A DNA stretch of 64,000 nucleotides from Geodermatophilus pulveris (GCF_900188375.1 NZ_FZOO01000001.1:372001-436000), one strand, 5' to 3'; shown: positions 9,076 through 22,590, counted from the first letter of the stretch. Made by a program: numbers and translations. The notes: generated by a model from the sequence alone, not told the origin.

Positions 9076-9216
9076 CCGGCGGCGCGTACCCTGGGGCGCG
9101 GCACGAGCCCCGCCGAAGCCTCGGCATGCTCGCTCTCCCCGCCGCGCGCGGGGATCGCAGCGACCTGCATCCGACACGCATCGCCTGGCTCGCGGGCCGG
9201 GCGGATCTGGAGCGAC

Positions 9217-10716
<1,500 letters not shown>

Positions 10717-10787
10717 CGGAAGGACCCCCTCGCCCCCCACCGCTCGCCGGCTCGCGGCGGGGCCCTGCGAGGGGGCCGTTCCAGCAC
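10717..10787 (+). repeat. 3'-end hairpin repeat, copy A (after ahcY)
   Basis: It begins 1 nt after the ahcY stop. The outer arms are GACCCCCTCGC and GCGAGGGGGCC; the inner part has CCACCGCTCGC and GCTCGCGGCGGGG; it ends with the tag GTTCCAGCAC. The same layout recurs after four other genes in this window. It probably acts as a terminator or mRNA 3' end structure. Confidence 0.75.
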
Positions 10788-10793
10788 GGCGGG

Positions 10794-10834
10794 GCACCCG
10801 TCCGGATCACCGGTCCGGACGGGTGCGCCCGTTT
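10794..10834 (+). terminator. Intrinsic terminator-like hairpin after ahcY
   Basis: Perfect 12-bp stem (GCACCCGTCCGG 10794-10805 with CCGGACGGGTGC 10815-10826), 9-nt loop, then GCCCGTTTT. It lies between ahcY and mtrA and directly follows repeat copy A, making a tandem hairpin. Confidence 0.65.
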
Positions 10835-10854
10835 TCCGGCCCGCCCAGCGCAGA

Positions 10855-11571
10855 ATGGGCGCCGTGCCACCCACCGCGTCCCAGAACGGGCCCAGCCGCG
10901 GCCGTGTCCTGGTCGTCGACGACGACGCCGCCCTCGCCGAGATGCTCGGCATCGTGCTCCGGCGGGAGGGCTACGAACCGGCCTTCGTCTCCGACGGCAA
11001 CCGGGCGGTGGGCGCCTTCCAGCAGACCCGCCCCGACATCGTCCTGCTGGACCTGATGCTGCCCGGCCGCAACGGCCTGCAGATCTGCCAGGACATCCGC
11101 ACCCAGTCCACCGTGCCGATCGTCATGCTCACCGCCAAGGGCGACACCATCGACGTCGTCCAGGGGCTCGAGGCCGGTGCCGACGACTACGTCACCAAGC
11201 CGTTCAAGCCGGTCGAGCTGGTCGCCCGGGTGCGCGCCCAGCTGCGCCGCGGGGAGACCGGACAGGCGGAGAGCCTGGCCATCGGCGACGTGCAGATCGA
11301 CGTCCCGGCCCACCAGGTCACCCGGGACGGCGTGCCGATCGCGCTCACCCCGCTGGAGTTCGACCTGCTCGTCGCCCTGGCCCGCAAGCCGCGCCAGGTC
11401 TTCACCCGGGAGCTGCTGCTGGAGCAGGTCTGGGGCTACCGGCACGCCGCGGACACCCGGCTGGTCAACGTCCACGTGCAGCGGCTGCGCGCCAAGATCG
11501 AGCGGGACCCCGAGAAGCCCGAGATCGTGCTGACCGTGCGGGGTGTGGGCTACAAGGCCGGCCCCCCGTGA
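10855..11571 (+). CDS. mtrA: Response regulator MtrA (OmpR/PhoB family)
   Basis: Essential two-component regulator of cell division and wall genes in mycobacteria. 238 residues: receiver domain (VLVVDDDAAL, phosphoacceptor D66 in VLLDLMLPG, T in MLTAKG, K in YVTKPFKP) and winged-helix DNA-binding domain (LTPLEFDLL, RLRAKIE, GVGYK). It is the first gene of mtrA-mtrB-lpqB. The ATG at 10855 lies inside a possible -10 (CAGAAT); the in-frame GTG at 10864 is 7 nt beyond that hexamer and could be the true leaderless start, which would remove three residues. Confidence 0.95.
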   Translation: MGAVPPTASQNGPSRGRVLVVDDDAALAEMLGIVLRREGYEPAFVSDGNRAVGAFQQTRPDIVLLDLMLPGRNGLQICQDIRTQSTVPIVMLTAKGDTIDVVQGLEAGADDYVTKPFKPVELVARVRAQLRRGETGQAESLAIGDVQIDVPAHQVTRDGVPIALTPLEFDLLVALARKPRQVFTRELLLEQVWGYRHAADTRLVNVHVQRLRAKIERDPEKPEIVLTVRGVGYKAGPP

Positions 11572-11578
11572 CGGCGCG

Positions 11579-13321
11579 GTGAGCACCACCCGGCCGGCGC
11601 CCGCGGCCCCGGCCACCGCCCCGGGCGCGTCGTCGACCGGCGTCCCCGGCTCCGCACCCCCCGCGCGGCCGCGACGCGGCCTGTCCGCCGACCTCCGCGC
11701 GGTGCGCCGCGGGCTGCGCCGCCGCACCCGGCGGGCCCGGCGGCTCGCCCGGCGGGCGGGCGCCCGGGTGGCGGGCACCTGGCGCTCTTCGCTGCACGTG
11801 CGGATCGGCCTGATCACGATGGCCGTGGCCGGCGCGGTCGTGGTGATCGTCGGGCTGGTGTTGTTCAGCCAGATCCGGACGCAGCTGCTGTCGGTCAAGG
11901 AGCAGGCGGCCATCGACCAGGCGCAGGCCGGCGTCATCTACGCCCAGAGCGAGGTCGTGGGCATCGCCGCCGGGGACGGCGCGAGCGTGCGCGCGACGCT
12001 GGAGCGGACGGTCGAGCAGCTCCGCGACCGCGGCGGCCGGGCCGGCGACTTCGAGGTCGTCATGGTCTACCGGACCGGTGACTCCGAGCGGGCCCCCGCG
12101 GTCAGCCAGCGCGGCGTCTTCCCGGCGATCCCCGCCGAGCTGCGCGCCGACGTGGCCTCCGGGGGTCAGTACGCGCAGTACGCGCTGGTCCCCGACGGGA
12201 GCGGCCGGCCGGTGGCGACCTACCTCGTCGGCGCGCCGGTGTCCACCGGCGCGGCGGGTGCCGAGCGGATCGAGCTGTACCACGCCTTCCCGCTCGAGCA
12301 GGAGGCCGAGAGCCTCTCGCTGATCCGCAGCACGGTGGTCATCAGCGGCATCGCGCTCACCCTCTTCGTCGTCGGCATCGCGGTGCTGGTGACCCGGCTG
12401 GTCGTCGACCCGGTGCGCCGGGCGGCGGGCACCGCCCAGCGGCTGGCCGACGGGCAGCTCGAGGAGCGGATGGCGGTGCGCGGCGAGGACGACCTCGCCC
12501 GGCTGGCGACCAGCTTCAACGCGATGGCCGACAGCCTCCAGCGGCAGATCACCCAGCTGGAGTCGCTGTCCCAGCTGCAGCAGCGGTTCACCTCCGACGT
12601 GTCCCACGAGCTGCGCACGCCGCTGACCACGGTGCAGATGGCCGCCGAGGTGCTCTACGAGTCCCGCGAGGACTTCCCGCCGCACGTGGCCCGCTCCGCG
12701 GAGCTCATGCACGCCGAGCTGGACCGGTTCGAGACCCTGCTCACCGACCTGCTGGAGATCAGCCGGTACGACGCGGGCGCGGCCGTCCTCGACTGGGAGC
12801 CCACCGACCTCGGCGCGCTGGTGCACCGGGTCACGGCCGGGGTGTCCGCGCTGGCCGAGCGGCACGGCTGCGAGCTGGTGGTGACCGCCCCCGGCTACGA
12901 GGTCATCGCCGAGGTCGACGCACGCCGGGTGGAGCGGATCCTGCGCAACCTGGTCGGCAACGCGATCGAGCACGGGACCGGCCGGCCGGTGGAGGTGGCC
13001 TGGGCGGCCAACCGGACGGCGGCGGCGGTCACCGTGCGTGACCACGGCGTGGGCCTGTCCCCGGCCGAGGCCCAGCACGTGTTCGACCGGTTCTGGCGCG
13101 CCGATCCCTCCCGGGTACGCACCGTCGGCGGCAGCGGGCTGGGCCTGTCGATCAGCCTGGAGGACGCGCGGCTGCACGGCGGCTGGTTGCAGGTGTGGGG
13201 CCAGCCGGGGACCGGCGCGCAGTTCCGCCTCACCCTGCCGCTCGCCGCCGGCACCGACCTCACCAGCTCGCCGCTGCCCCTGCGGCCGGCCGCCCTCCGG
13301 CGCCCCCGGGGTGGGCGGTGA
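11579..13321 (+). CDS. mtrB: Sensor histidine kinase MtrB
   Basis: Membrane partner of MtrA. 580 residues: basic N-terminus, TM1 about residues 75-100, extracytoplasmic sensor region to about 250, TM2, HAMP domain, HisKA with H343 in DVSHELRTPLT, and HATPase with N box (RNLVGNAIEHG) and G box (GSGLGLSIS). It starts 7 nt after mtrA and overlaps lpqB by 4 bp. The GTG follows no strong Shine-Dalgarno, so it may be translated by coupling to mtrA. Confidence 0.95.
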   Translation: MSTTRPAPAAPATAPGASSTGVPGSAPPARPRRGLSADLRAVRRGLRRRTRRARRLARRAGARVAGTWRSSLHVRIGLITMAVAGAVVVIVGLVLFSQIRTQLLSVKEQAAIDQAQAGVIYAQSEVVGIAAGDGASVRATLERTVEQLRDRGGRAGDFEVVMVYRTGDSERAPAVSQRGVFPAIPAELRADVASGGQYAQYALVPDGSGRPVATYLVGAPVSTGAAGAERIELYHAFPLEQEAESLSLIRSTVVISGIALTLFVVGIAVLVTRLVVDPVRRAAGTAQRLADGQLEERMAVRGEDDLARLATSFNAMADSLQRQITQLESLSQLQQRFTSDVSHELRTPLTTVQMAAEVLYESREDFPPHVARSAELMHAELDRFETLLTDLLEISRYDAGAAVLDWEPTDLGALVHRVTAGVSALAERHGCELVVTAPGYEVIAEVDARRVERILRNLVGNAIEHGTGRPVEVAWAANRTAAAVTVRDHGVGLSPAEAQHVFDRFWRADPSRVRTVGGSGLGLSISLEDARLHGGWLQVWGQPGTGAQFRLTLPLAAGTDLTSSPLPLRPAALRRPRGGR

Positions 13322-15060
13322 GGTCCGCCGGGGCGGTGCTCGCGGCGGCGCTGCTGGCGTCGTCGACGGCCTGCTCCACCGTCCCGACCAGCTCCCCGAC
13401 GGTGCAGATCACCCAGGCGCCGCCGCGCGCCGACGGCCCGGTGGGCATCGAGCCGCTGTCCCCGGAGCCGGGTGCCACCCCGGAGGAGGTCGTCCGCGGG
13501 TTCGTGGAGGCCACCGCCAGCACGGTGATCGGGCACCCGGTGGCCCGCGAGCACCTGGCCCGGGAACCGGCGGGCTCCTGGGCCGACGACGCCGGCATCA
13601 CCCTGCTCGGCGCGGACTACGCCACCGTCACCACCGACACCGGCACCGTGGTCGTCACCGGCGAGCTCGTCGGCACCATCGACCAGCGGGGGGCCTTCTC
13701 CGTCGGCGGGCAGGAGGTCTACTCCCGGGAGTTCCGGCTCGAGCAGGTGGACGGCGAGTGGCGGATCAGCGACCCGCCCGACGGGCTGCTCATGCTCCTG
13801 CCGGACTTCGAGCGGCTCTACGAGCGGCGCGACCTCTACTTCCTGGACCCCACCGGCAGCCGCGTCGTCCCCGACCCGCGCTACCTGATCGGCGGGGAGG
13901 CGCAGCCCACCGTCCTGGTCGACCGGTTGCTGGACGGGCCCTCGGCGGTCCTGGCCGCCGGCGTGCGCACCGCGCTGGACGACCTCGCGCTCGGGGACGC
14001 CGCGCTGGGCAGCACGGTGGAGGTCTCCGGCCAGGTGGTGCGGGTCGACCTCACCGGCATCGCCGACGCGCCGCCCGCCCGGCTGGCCGAGCTGTCCGCG
14101 CAGCTGGTCTGGACGCTGGGTCAGCTCACGTCGGTGCGGTCCGTGGAGGTCCTCGCCGACGGCGACCCGCTGGCGCTGGACGGCGTCCCCGCGGTGCAGA
14201 CCGTCGACACCTGGGCCGCGCTGGACCCCGACGCCGCCCCGGTCGACGCGGTGGGGCACTACCTCGTCGACGGCGCGCTGTGGACGGCGGCGGAGACGCC
14301 GGCACCGGCGCCCGGGCCGGCCGGGGCCGGGGCCTACGGGCTGTCCGGCGCCGCGGTCGCCACGGACCCGAGCACCGGTCAGCTCACCGGCATGGTCGGC
14401 GTCGCCGAGCGGGACGGGCAGGCGACCCTGCTCACCGGCCGCTACGGCGGTGACCTCACCCCCGTGCTGACCAGCGGGTCGCTGACCGTGCCGACCGTGG
14501 CCGCCACCCGCGAGGAGTTCTGGCTGGTCCGCGACGGGTCGACGGTGGTCCGGCTGCCCGCGGGCGCGCCGCCCCAGGCGGTCAACGCCGTCACCCTGCC
14601 CGGCCTGGGCCGGGCCACGGCGCTGCAGCTGTCGCCCGACGGCGTCCGCGCCGCCGTGGTCGTCGAGGACGGCCCGCGGCAGAGCGTGCACGTCGGCACG
14701 GTGGTGCGCTCCGACGACGGCCCGGTCGCGCTGCGCGACTGGCGCGAGGTGACGCCCACGCTGGGGGAGGTGACCGACGTGGCATGGCGGACGGCGGGCA
14801 GCCTGCTGCTGCTGGCCGGGGACTCCGGCCGGGAGCGGACCGCCCCGTACACGGTCGGCGTCGACGGCTGGGACCTCTCCCCGGTGCCCACCGCCGGGCT
14901 GCCCAGCCAGGCCACCCGGGTGGCCGCCGCGCCGGGGCGCCCGCCGCTGGTCAGCGCCGGCGGCACGATCTGGGAGTGGCAGGCCGCCGGGGGCACCTGG
15001 GTGACCCTGGTGCGCGGGCAGCAGCCGCAGCCGGGCACCGAGCCTCTCTACCCCATGTGA
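13318..15060 (+). CDS. lpqB: Lipoprotein LpqB, MtrAB accessory protein
   Basis: 580 residues. A short signal peptide ends in SSTAC, so the lipobox has Ser rather than Leu at -3. It is followed by a GerMN-like domain (about residues 150-270) and a C-terminal LpqB beta-propeller domain. In mycobacteria LpqB binds the MtrB sensor domain and influences MtrA output. The GTG overlaps the mtrB stop (GTGA), the conserved operon arrangement. Confidence 0.93.
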   Translation: MRSAGAVLAAALLASSTACSTVPTSSPTVQITQAPPRADGPVGIEPLSPEPGATPEEVVRGFVEATASTVIGHPVAREHLAREPAGSWADDAGITLLGADYATVTTDTGTVVVTGELVGTIDQRGAFSVGGQEVYSREFRLEQVDGEWRISDPPDGLLMLLPDFERLYERRDLYFLDPTGSRVVPDPRYLIGGEAQPTVLVDRLLDGPSAVLAAGVRTALDDLALGDAALGSTVEVSGQVVRVDLTGIADAPPARLAELSAQLVWTLGQLTSVRSVEVLADGDPLALDGVPAVQTVDTWAALDPDAAPVDAVGHYLVDGALWTAAETPAPAPGPAGAGAYGLSGAAVATDPSTGQLTGMVGVAERDGQATLLTGRYGGDLTPVLTSGSLTVPTVAATREEFWLVRDGSTVVRLPAGAPPQAVNAVTLPGLGRATALQLSPDGVRAAVVVEDGPRQSVHVGTVVRSDDGPVALRDWREVTPTLGEVTDVAWRTAGSLLLLAGDSGRERTAPYTVGVDGWDLSPVPTAGLPSQATRVAAAPGRPPLVSAGGTIWEWQAAGGTWVTLVRGQQPQPGTEPLYPM

Positions 15061-15142
15061 TCGAAGACCCGCTGCCACCGGGGGTGTCCACAGATGGCCC
15101 GCGGACCCGTGCGGCGCCGTGGCGGGGCGCCAGGCTGGGGGA

Positions 15143-15922
15143 GTGGACGGCGGGCTGCTCACGGCGCTGGGCGACCTGCTGCTGCCCCGCGAGTGCGCCG
15201 GCTGCGGCGTACCGGGCGCCGTCCTCTGCCGGCGCTGCACCGCCCTGCTCGCCGTCCCGCACCTGGCCCAGCCGCGCCGATTCCCGGCGGGCTTCCCGCC
15301 GACCGTGGCCGCCGGCGCCTACGCCGGGCCGGTGCGCCCGGCGGTCAACGCCTTCAAGGAGCGCGGCCGCGCCGAGCTCGCCCGCCCGCTGGGCACCGCG
15401 CTGGCGCTGGCCGTCGCCGGCGTGCTCGCCGGGCTGCCGGCGCCGGCGGGCCCCGTCCGGCTGGTGCCGGTGCCCAGCGGCGCCGCCGCGCTCCGCGCCC
15501 GCGGCCGCGACCACGTCCGGGAGCTGACCGCCCGCGCGGTCGCCGAGCTGCGCGCCGCCGGGGTGCCGGCGGCCGAGGCCCGGCTGCTGCGCCGCAGCGG
15601 CCGCGCCGCGGACTCCGCGGGCCTCTCGGTGGCCCAGCGGCGGGCCAACCTGGCCGGCACCGTCGCGCTGTGCCCCGGCCCGCACCGGCTGCCTCCCGGG
15701 GCCGTGCTGGTGGTCGTCGACGACGTCGTCACCAGCGGCGCCACGCTCACCGAGGCGGCCGCGGTGCTCGCGCCGGCGGCCGGACCCGACGGCCCCCCGG
15801 TGCTCGCCGCGGTGGTCGCGGCGACCCCCCGGCGCGCGCCCGCGCGGGGGGCGCCGGGCATCCGGGCAGGTCGGCCGGCGGGGCCCGGCGATCGACTGTC
15901 GGGACCCGGTACCGGGGTCTAG
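15143..15922 (+). CDS. ComF family phosphoribosyltransferase-like protein
   Basis: 259 residues. The N-terminal zinc-binding cysteines CAGC and CRRC are followed by a PRTase domain with the PRPP loop VVVVDDVVTSGATL near residue 190. The family includes ComF/GntX, linked to DNA uptake in some bacteria; here the role is unknown. GTG at 15143 has GGGGGA just upstream. It sits between lpqB and hpf as in mycobacteria (from memory). Its last codons overlap the hpf promoter. Confidence 0.88.
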   Translation: MDGGLLTALGDLLLPRECAGCGVPGAVLCRRCTALLAVPHLAQPRRFPAGFPPTVAAGAYAGPVRPAVNAFKERGRAELARPLGTALALAVAGVLAGLPAPAGPVRLVPVPSGAAALRARGRDHVRELTARAVAELRAAGVPAAEARLLRRSGRAADSAGLSVAQRRANLAGTVALCPGPHRLPPGAVLVVVDDVVTSGATLTEAAAVLAPAAGPDGPPVLAAVVAATPRRAPARGAPGIRAGRPAGPGDRLSGPGTGV

Positions 15923-15957
15923 CGTGGGCTCGATCACACCCCGAACGACCGGGAGGT
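15920..15957 (+). promoter_or_regulatory. Promoter and ribosome binding site of hpf
   Basis: TAGCGT at 15920-15925 overlaps the comF-like stop codon and fits a -10 box, with a start of transcription near 15932. The strong GGGAGGT follows 5-6 nt before the ATG. Confidence 0.45.
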
Positions 15958-15960
15958 CTC

Positions 15961-16629
15961 ATGGAGATCGTGGTCCGTGGCCGCAACGTCGAAGTCCCCG
16001 AGCACTACCGGCAGCACGTCGAGGACAAGGTCGGCCAGCTCGACCGCTTCGACGGCAAGCTGAAGATGCTGCGCATCGACGTGGAGCTCTTCCACGAGAA
16101 GAACCCGCGCCAGTCCGGCCGGTGCCAGCGCGTGGAGATCACGCTCCGCGGCAAGGGCCCCGTCGTCCGGGCCGAGGCGGCCGCACCGGACTTCTACGCC
16201 GCACTGGACCTGGCGGCCGGCAAGCTCGACCACCGGCTGCGCAAGGCCGCCGACCGCCGCCGCGTGCACCACGGCCGCCGCACCCCGGCCACCGTGCGGG
16301 TCGGCGGCGGCGCCCCGGACACCGACGTGCTGGAGTCCCTGGACCGCGACCGGCAGCTCGCCGAGGGGCCGCACGTCACCGACCTCGACGAGCACCTGCC
16401 CGGCCGGGTCGTCCGCGAGAAGCACCACCCGGCCACCCCGATGCACGTCGACCAGGCGCTCCACGAGATGGAGCTGGTCGGCCACGACTTCTTCCTCTTC
16501 CTGTGCGCCGACACCGGCCGGCCGACGGTCGTCTACCGCCGGCACGCCTACGACTACGGCCTCATCCGGCTCGTCGACGTCCCCCTGGACGGCGCCGCCG
16601 AGCGGCCGCCCGCGGCGGCCCCGCTCTGA
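15961..16629 (+). CDS. hpf: Ribosome hibernation promoting factor, long form
   Basis: 222 residues. The N-terminal HPF/RaiA fold (MEIVVRGRNVEVPEHYRQHV to about residue 105) binds the 30S subunit. A linker leads to the C-terminal dimerization domain (MELVGHDFFLFL, then VVYRRHAYDYGLIRLV) that pairs 70S ribosomes into 100S dimers. The ATG has a strong GGGAGGT. Expression in stationary phase or stress is the family rule, not visible here. It is followed by a very stable hairpin. Confidence 0.95.
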   Translation: MEIVVRGRNVEVPEHYRQHVEDKVGQLDRFDGKLKMLRIDVELFHEKNPRQSGRCQRVEITLRGKGPVVRAEAAAPDFYAALDLAAGKLDHRLRKAADRRRVHHGRRTPATVRVGGGAPDTDVLESLDRDRQLAEGPHVTDLDEHLPGRVVREKHHPATPMHVDQALHEMELVGHDFFLFLCADTGRPTVVYRRHAYDYGLIRLVDVPLDGAAERPPAAAPL

Positions 16630-16634
16630 CCGGC

Positions 16635-16675
16635 GGCGGGTGCGGGGCCCGGCCCGGCCCGGCCCCGCACCCGCC
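16635..16675 (+). terminator. Hairpin terminator after hpf
   Basis: Perfect 15-bp stem: GGCGGGTGCGGGGCC (16635-16649) with GGCCCCGCACCCGCC (16661-16675), 11-nt GC loop, no U-run. It sits 5 nt after the hpf stop, in the gap between convergent genes. Confidence 0.7.
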
Positions 16676-16720
16676 TGGCCTGGGTGTCTCGTCCCGCTCC
16701 TGCGGTCGTTCGTGCGCTCG

Positions 16721-16740
16721 TGCGGTGCTGCAGCACCGCA
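16721..16740. repeat. 20-bp perfect palindrome
   Basis: TGCGGTGCTGCAGCACCGCA reads the same on both strands. It lies between convergent hpf and the PPOX gene and may be part of a terminator for the latter. Its GTGCAGCACCGC part is echoed in the gap after adnB. Confidence 0.6.
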
Positions 16741-16812
16741 GCAGTCCATGGAGGACGGTAAGACCCGTCCCGGCGGTGGGCCAGAGCTCACCGGTCGACG
16801 GAGGCACCGCGG

Positions 16813-17205
16813 TCAGACGGAGCCCAGCACCCGGTCGACCGAAATCTGCAGGACCACCCGGGCCGGGTTCTCCCGCGGCTGGCGGTACCGGGCGGCGTAG
16901 CGCCGCTCGGCGTCCGCGACCGACGCGGGGTCGTCGCGCACCACCGCCGTCCCCTCCAGGGTGACCCAGCGGCGGCCGTCGACCTGGCAGACCGCCACCC
17001 GGGCCTGCCCGGCGCGCACGTGCCGGGCCTTCGCCGACGTGCCCGAGGTGATGACCCGGGCGGTACGGGTGGCCGGGTCGTAGGTGACCCCGACCGGGAC
17101 GACGTGCGGGCTGCCGTCGGCCCGCAGGGTGGTGAGGGTGGCCAGGTGCCGCTCGGTGAGGAAGCCGAGCAGGCCGTCGGGCAGGTCGTCGAGGTCGTGG
17201 GCCAC
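16813..17205 (-). CDS. Pyridoxamine-5'-phosphate-oxidase-fold protein (PPOX, F420-type)
   Basis: 130-residue split-barrel flavin/F420-binding protein: [22 protein letters not shown] near the start, [13 protein letters not shown] and [17 protein letters not shown] in the middle, the pattern of actinobacterial F420-dependent PPOX proteins. The GTG start has no Shine-Dalgarno, but TAACCT ends 8 nt upstream, so a leaderless mRNA is likely. It diverges from the SDR gene. Substrate unknown. Confidence 0.85.
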   Translation of the reverse strand: MAHDLDDLPDGLLGFLTERHLATLTTLRADGSPHVVPVGVTYDPATRTARVITSGTSAKARHVRAGQARVAVCQVDGRRWVTLEGTAVVRDDPASVADAERRYAARYRQPRENPARVVLQISVDRVLGSV

Positions 17206-17249
17206 GGGGTCCGAGGTTAGGTCGCCGCGGGCCGGGGCACCTGCGGCTC
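17206..17249. promoter_or_regulatory. Overlapping divergent promoters, PPOX gene / SDR gene
   Basis: TAACCT on the minus strand (17219-17214) lies 8 nt before the PPOX GTG; TTAGGT on the plus strand (17217-17222) shares bases with it and fits the SDR gene. Only one polymerase could sit here at a time. Confidence 0.4.
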
Positions 17250-17951
17250 GTGGAACTGCAGGGTGCGCGGGTCCTGGTGGCTGGCGCGACGGGGGTGCTG
17301 GGCGGGGAGCTGGCGCGCGCGCTGCACGACGCCGGCGCCCGGGTGGCGCTGACCGGCCGGGACGGCGACCGGCTGCAGGCGCTGGCCGCGGACCTGGGCG
17401 GCGCGCCCGCGGAGGCCGTCGACGCCGTCGACGTCGGCTCGGTCCGCGCCGCGGTGCAGGCGGCGGTGACCGCCCTCGGCGGCCTGGACGCGGTCGTGGT
17501 CGCCTGGGGCGTGGTGGCCTTCGGCCCCGCGGCGGACGCCGACGACGCGGTGACCGAGGAGCTGTTCGCGGTCAACACGCTGGCCCCGATGAGCCTGGTG
17601 CGCGCCGCGCTGCCGCACCTGCCCGACGGCGGCGCGGTGGTCCTGCTGTCGGCGATCGTGGCCGACGCCCCGACCCTGCAGATGGCCGAGTACTCGGCCA
17701 GCAAGGCGGCGCTGTCGGCCTGGGCCGGGGTGCTCCGCCGGGAGGTGCGGTCCCGCGGCGTCACCGTGCTCGACGTCCGGCCGCCGCACATCGACACCGG
17801 CCTGGTCGACCGCGCCCTCGCGGGGGAGCCGCCGCGGCTGCCCGCCGGGCACGACCGCGCCGAGCTGGTCGCCGCGGTGCTCGAGGGCCTGCGCGAGGGC
17901 GGGCGGGAGATCGTGCTCGACCCGCGCGAGAAGCGGCTGGTCCGCCGCTGA
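17250..17951 (+). CDS. Short-chain dehydrogenase/reductase
   Basis: 233-residue classical SDR. Nucleotide site [13 protein letters not shown], then NTLAPMSLV, catalytic S134, Y148 and K152 (YSASK). The usual NNAG is replaced by VVAWGVV. The motif set predicts an NAD(P)(H)-dependent oxidoreductase; substrate unknown. The GTG start follows a short leader from the shared promoter with the PPOX gene. It lies just before secA and is read in the same direction. Confidence 0.88.
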   Translation: MELQGARVLVAGATGVLGGELARALHDAGARVALTGRDGDRLQALAADLGGAPAEAVDAVDVGSVRAAVQAAVTALGGLDAVVVAWGVVAFGPAADADDAVTEELFAVNTLAPMSLVRAALPHLPDGGAVVLLSAIVADAPTLQMAEYSASKAALSAWAGVLRREVRSRGVTVLDVRPPHIDTGLVDRALAGEPPRLPAGHDRAELVAAVLEGLREGGREIVLDPREKRLVRR

Positions 17952-18011
17952 CGGCTGCCCTCCGCGACGGCGGTTCGTCCCCGGCAACCCCGGGTGGGGG
18001 GCAGCGCCGCC

Positions 18012-18023
18012 TACTCTGGACGG
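18012..18023 (+). promoter_or_regulatory. Putative leaderless promoter of secA
   Basis: TACTCT at 18012-18017 ends 6 nt before the tandem GTG GTG at 18024, the spacing expected when transcription starts at the first codon. No Shine-Dalgarno is present. Confidence 0.45.
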
Positions 18024-21161
<3,138 letters not shown>

Positions 21162-21176
21162 CCGGGGCCGCGTCGC

Positions 21177-21752
21177 TCAACCGATCTGCAGGGCGGTGCA
21201 GCGCCAGCGGCCGTCGATGCCCTCGAGCCGCGCGGCGACGGCGTGCGCCCGGCCCGAGCGGCGGGCCACCGCGCTGACCTCGGCCACCCCGTCGACCGGC
21301 TCGCACACGCGCACCGGACCGAGCAGCACCGGCGCCGTCCCCTCCGCGCACCACCGCGGCCGGCGGCCGCTGGCCAGCGCGGTGTAGACGCCGAGCGCGG
21401 TGAGCGGCTGGACCTGGGTGAGCGGCCGCCGGCCGGCCAGCGCCTCGAGGGTGAGGGTCAGCAGCCGGCGCCCGGCCAGCCGCGGGTCGGGCAGGTCGGC
21501 GCGGACCGACCAGGCCGGCTCGAAGCCCGGGACGAACCCCGCGGGCGGCTCCTCCCGGCGCGGCCGCGGGCCGGGCCGGTGCGGCGTCCGCGGGACGGCG
21601 ACCCCCGGGAGGACCAGGCGCAGCACCGGCTGCGGGTCCAGGGGCGGCTGCGGCGTGGGGACGACGGTGAGCCGCAGGGTGGCCGCCTGCAGCGGCTGCG
21701 GGCCGGGCTCGGCCGCGGCGGTCGGCCGGGCGGGGGAGGCGGGCGCGGTCAT
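21177..21752 (-). CDS. DUF6459 (Rv3235-like) protein
   Basis: 191 residues. A disordered Pro/Ala-rich N-terminal half leads to a conserved alpha/beta segment (DPRLAGRRLLTLTLEALAGRRPLTQVQPL, then CEPVDGVAEVSAVARR and RWRCTALQIG). This matches the actinobacterial Rv3235 family next to secA; the function is unknown. It ends close to the secA 3' end (convergent) and starts 27 nt after the LysM gene, so the two are probably co-transcribed. Family call is from recognition of the C-terminal pattern. Confidence 0.75.
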   Translation of the reverse strand: MTAPASPARPTAAAEPGPQPLQAATLRLTVVPTPQPPLDPQPVLRLVLPGVAVPRTPHRPGPRPRREEPPAGFVPGFEPAWSVRADLPDPRLAGRRLLTLTLEALAGRRPLTQVQPLTALGVYTALASGRRPRWCAEGTAPVLLGPVRVCEPVDGVAEVSAVARRSGRAHAVAARLEGIDGRWRCTALQIG

Positions 21753-21779
21753 GGCTGCTCCGGGACTCGGGGGCGGGGG

Positions 21780-22490
21780 TCAGGACGCCGGGGGCGGGCG
21801 CAGCACCTGGCCCGGCAGGAGGAGGTCGGGGTCGGGGCCGATGACGGCGGCGTTCGCCTGCCACCAGGCGGCCACGGCGGCGGCCACCCCCGCGTCGGTC
21901 GGGGTGCCACCGGTGCGCCGCGCGAGGTCGGCGGCGGCGATGTCCCACAGGCAGTCGCCGCGCAGCACGACGTGCTCCCCGGCGGCCGGGGCGGGCCAGT
22001 CGGTCACCGGGCCGGTCCCCGCGGGCGCCGTCGGCCGGTCGGCCGGGACGGGTGGCGGTGCCGGCCAGTCGGCGACCGGCTGCTGCGCGGACGCCGCCAG
22101 GACCACCGCGGCGGGCGGGTCCGGGGTGGTGCTGCAGCCGGCCAGCAGCGGCCCGCCGGTCACCAGGCCGACGCCCAGCGCCACGGCGGCCGCGCGGCGG
22201 GCCGACGCCGGCAGCACGCACCGGGTGAGCGCCCGGGCCAGGGCGCCGGCGACCCCGGGCAGCGCGGACAGCGCCGTGACAGTCAGCCCGAGCGCGCCCC
22301 ACAGCCAGGCCGCCCAGGCCAGGACCGCGACGGCGGCGAGCAGGACGGTGTCGGCCCCGGCGGTGTCGACGGCGCGCTGCAGGTCCGGGCCCGCGCCGGT
22401 CACCGCGGAGAGGTCCGGGGTCACCGCGCGCAGACCCGCAGCGGCGGCGGCCATCGCCACCGCCGTCCCCAGCAGGCGCCGGACCGACAC
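21780..22490 (-). CDS. LysM-domain membrane protein
   Basis: 236 residues. Hydrophobic segments near residues 5-25, 45-80 and 105-125, a Pro-rich stretch, and a C-terminal LysM-like fold (GEHVVLRGDCLWDIAAADL to PGQVLRPP) that would bind peptidoglycan. GTG at 22490 has GAGGAGGAG 2-3 nt upstream; an ATG at 22514 is an alternative without one. It is divergent from the MRWQRLF-type gene across an AT-rich repeat region. Confidence 0.75.
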   Translation of the reverse strand: MSVRRLLGTAVAMAAAAAGLRAVTPDLSAVTGAGPDLQRAVDTAGADTVLLAAVAVLAWAAWLWGALGLTVTALSALPGVAGALARALTRCVLPASARRAAAVALGVGLVTGGPLLAGCSTTPDPPAAVVLAASAQQPVADWPAPPPVPADRPTAPAGTGPVTDWPAPAAGEHVVLRGDCLWDIAAADLARRTGGTPTDAGVAAAVAAWWQANAAVIGPDPDLLLPGQVLRPPPAS

Positions 22491-22520
22491 CGCTCCTCCT
22501 CGCACTCGTAGCATGTCGCC

Positions 22521-22560
22521 AACTAAAGCAAGCAAATGCATGCAAACGCAAGTGAAGTCA
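22521..22560. repeat. GCAA-repeat, locally AT-rich operator-like region
   Basis: Within a GC-rich genome this 40-bp stretch is about 55% AT and carries four GCAA units at 22528, 22532, 22542 and 22548, around the palindrome TGCATGCA (22537-22544). It sits between divergent start sites and upstream of TACGGT (22566-22571), a possible -10 for the plus-strand gene. Likely a protein-binding site; the protein is unknown. Confidence 0.5.
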
Positions 22561-22590
22561 TCCACTACGGTGATGTCGAGGAGGTGGCGG

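Noticed and set aside
9076-9216. Possible SAH riboswitch upstream of ahcY
   Set aside because: The leader of about 115 nt lacks the conserved GAGGAGCGCUGC-type core and pseudoknot partner I know for this class. I see only scattered GC-rich pairing.
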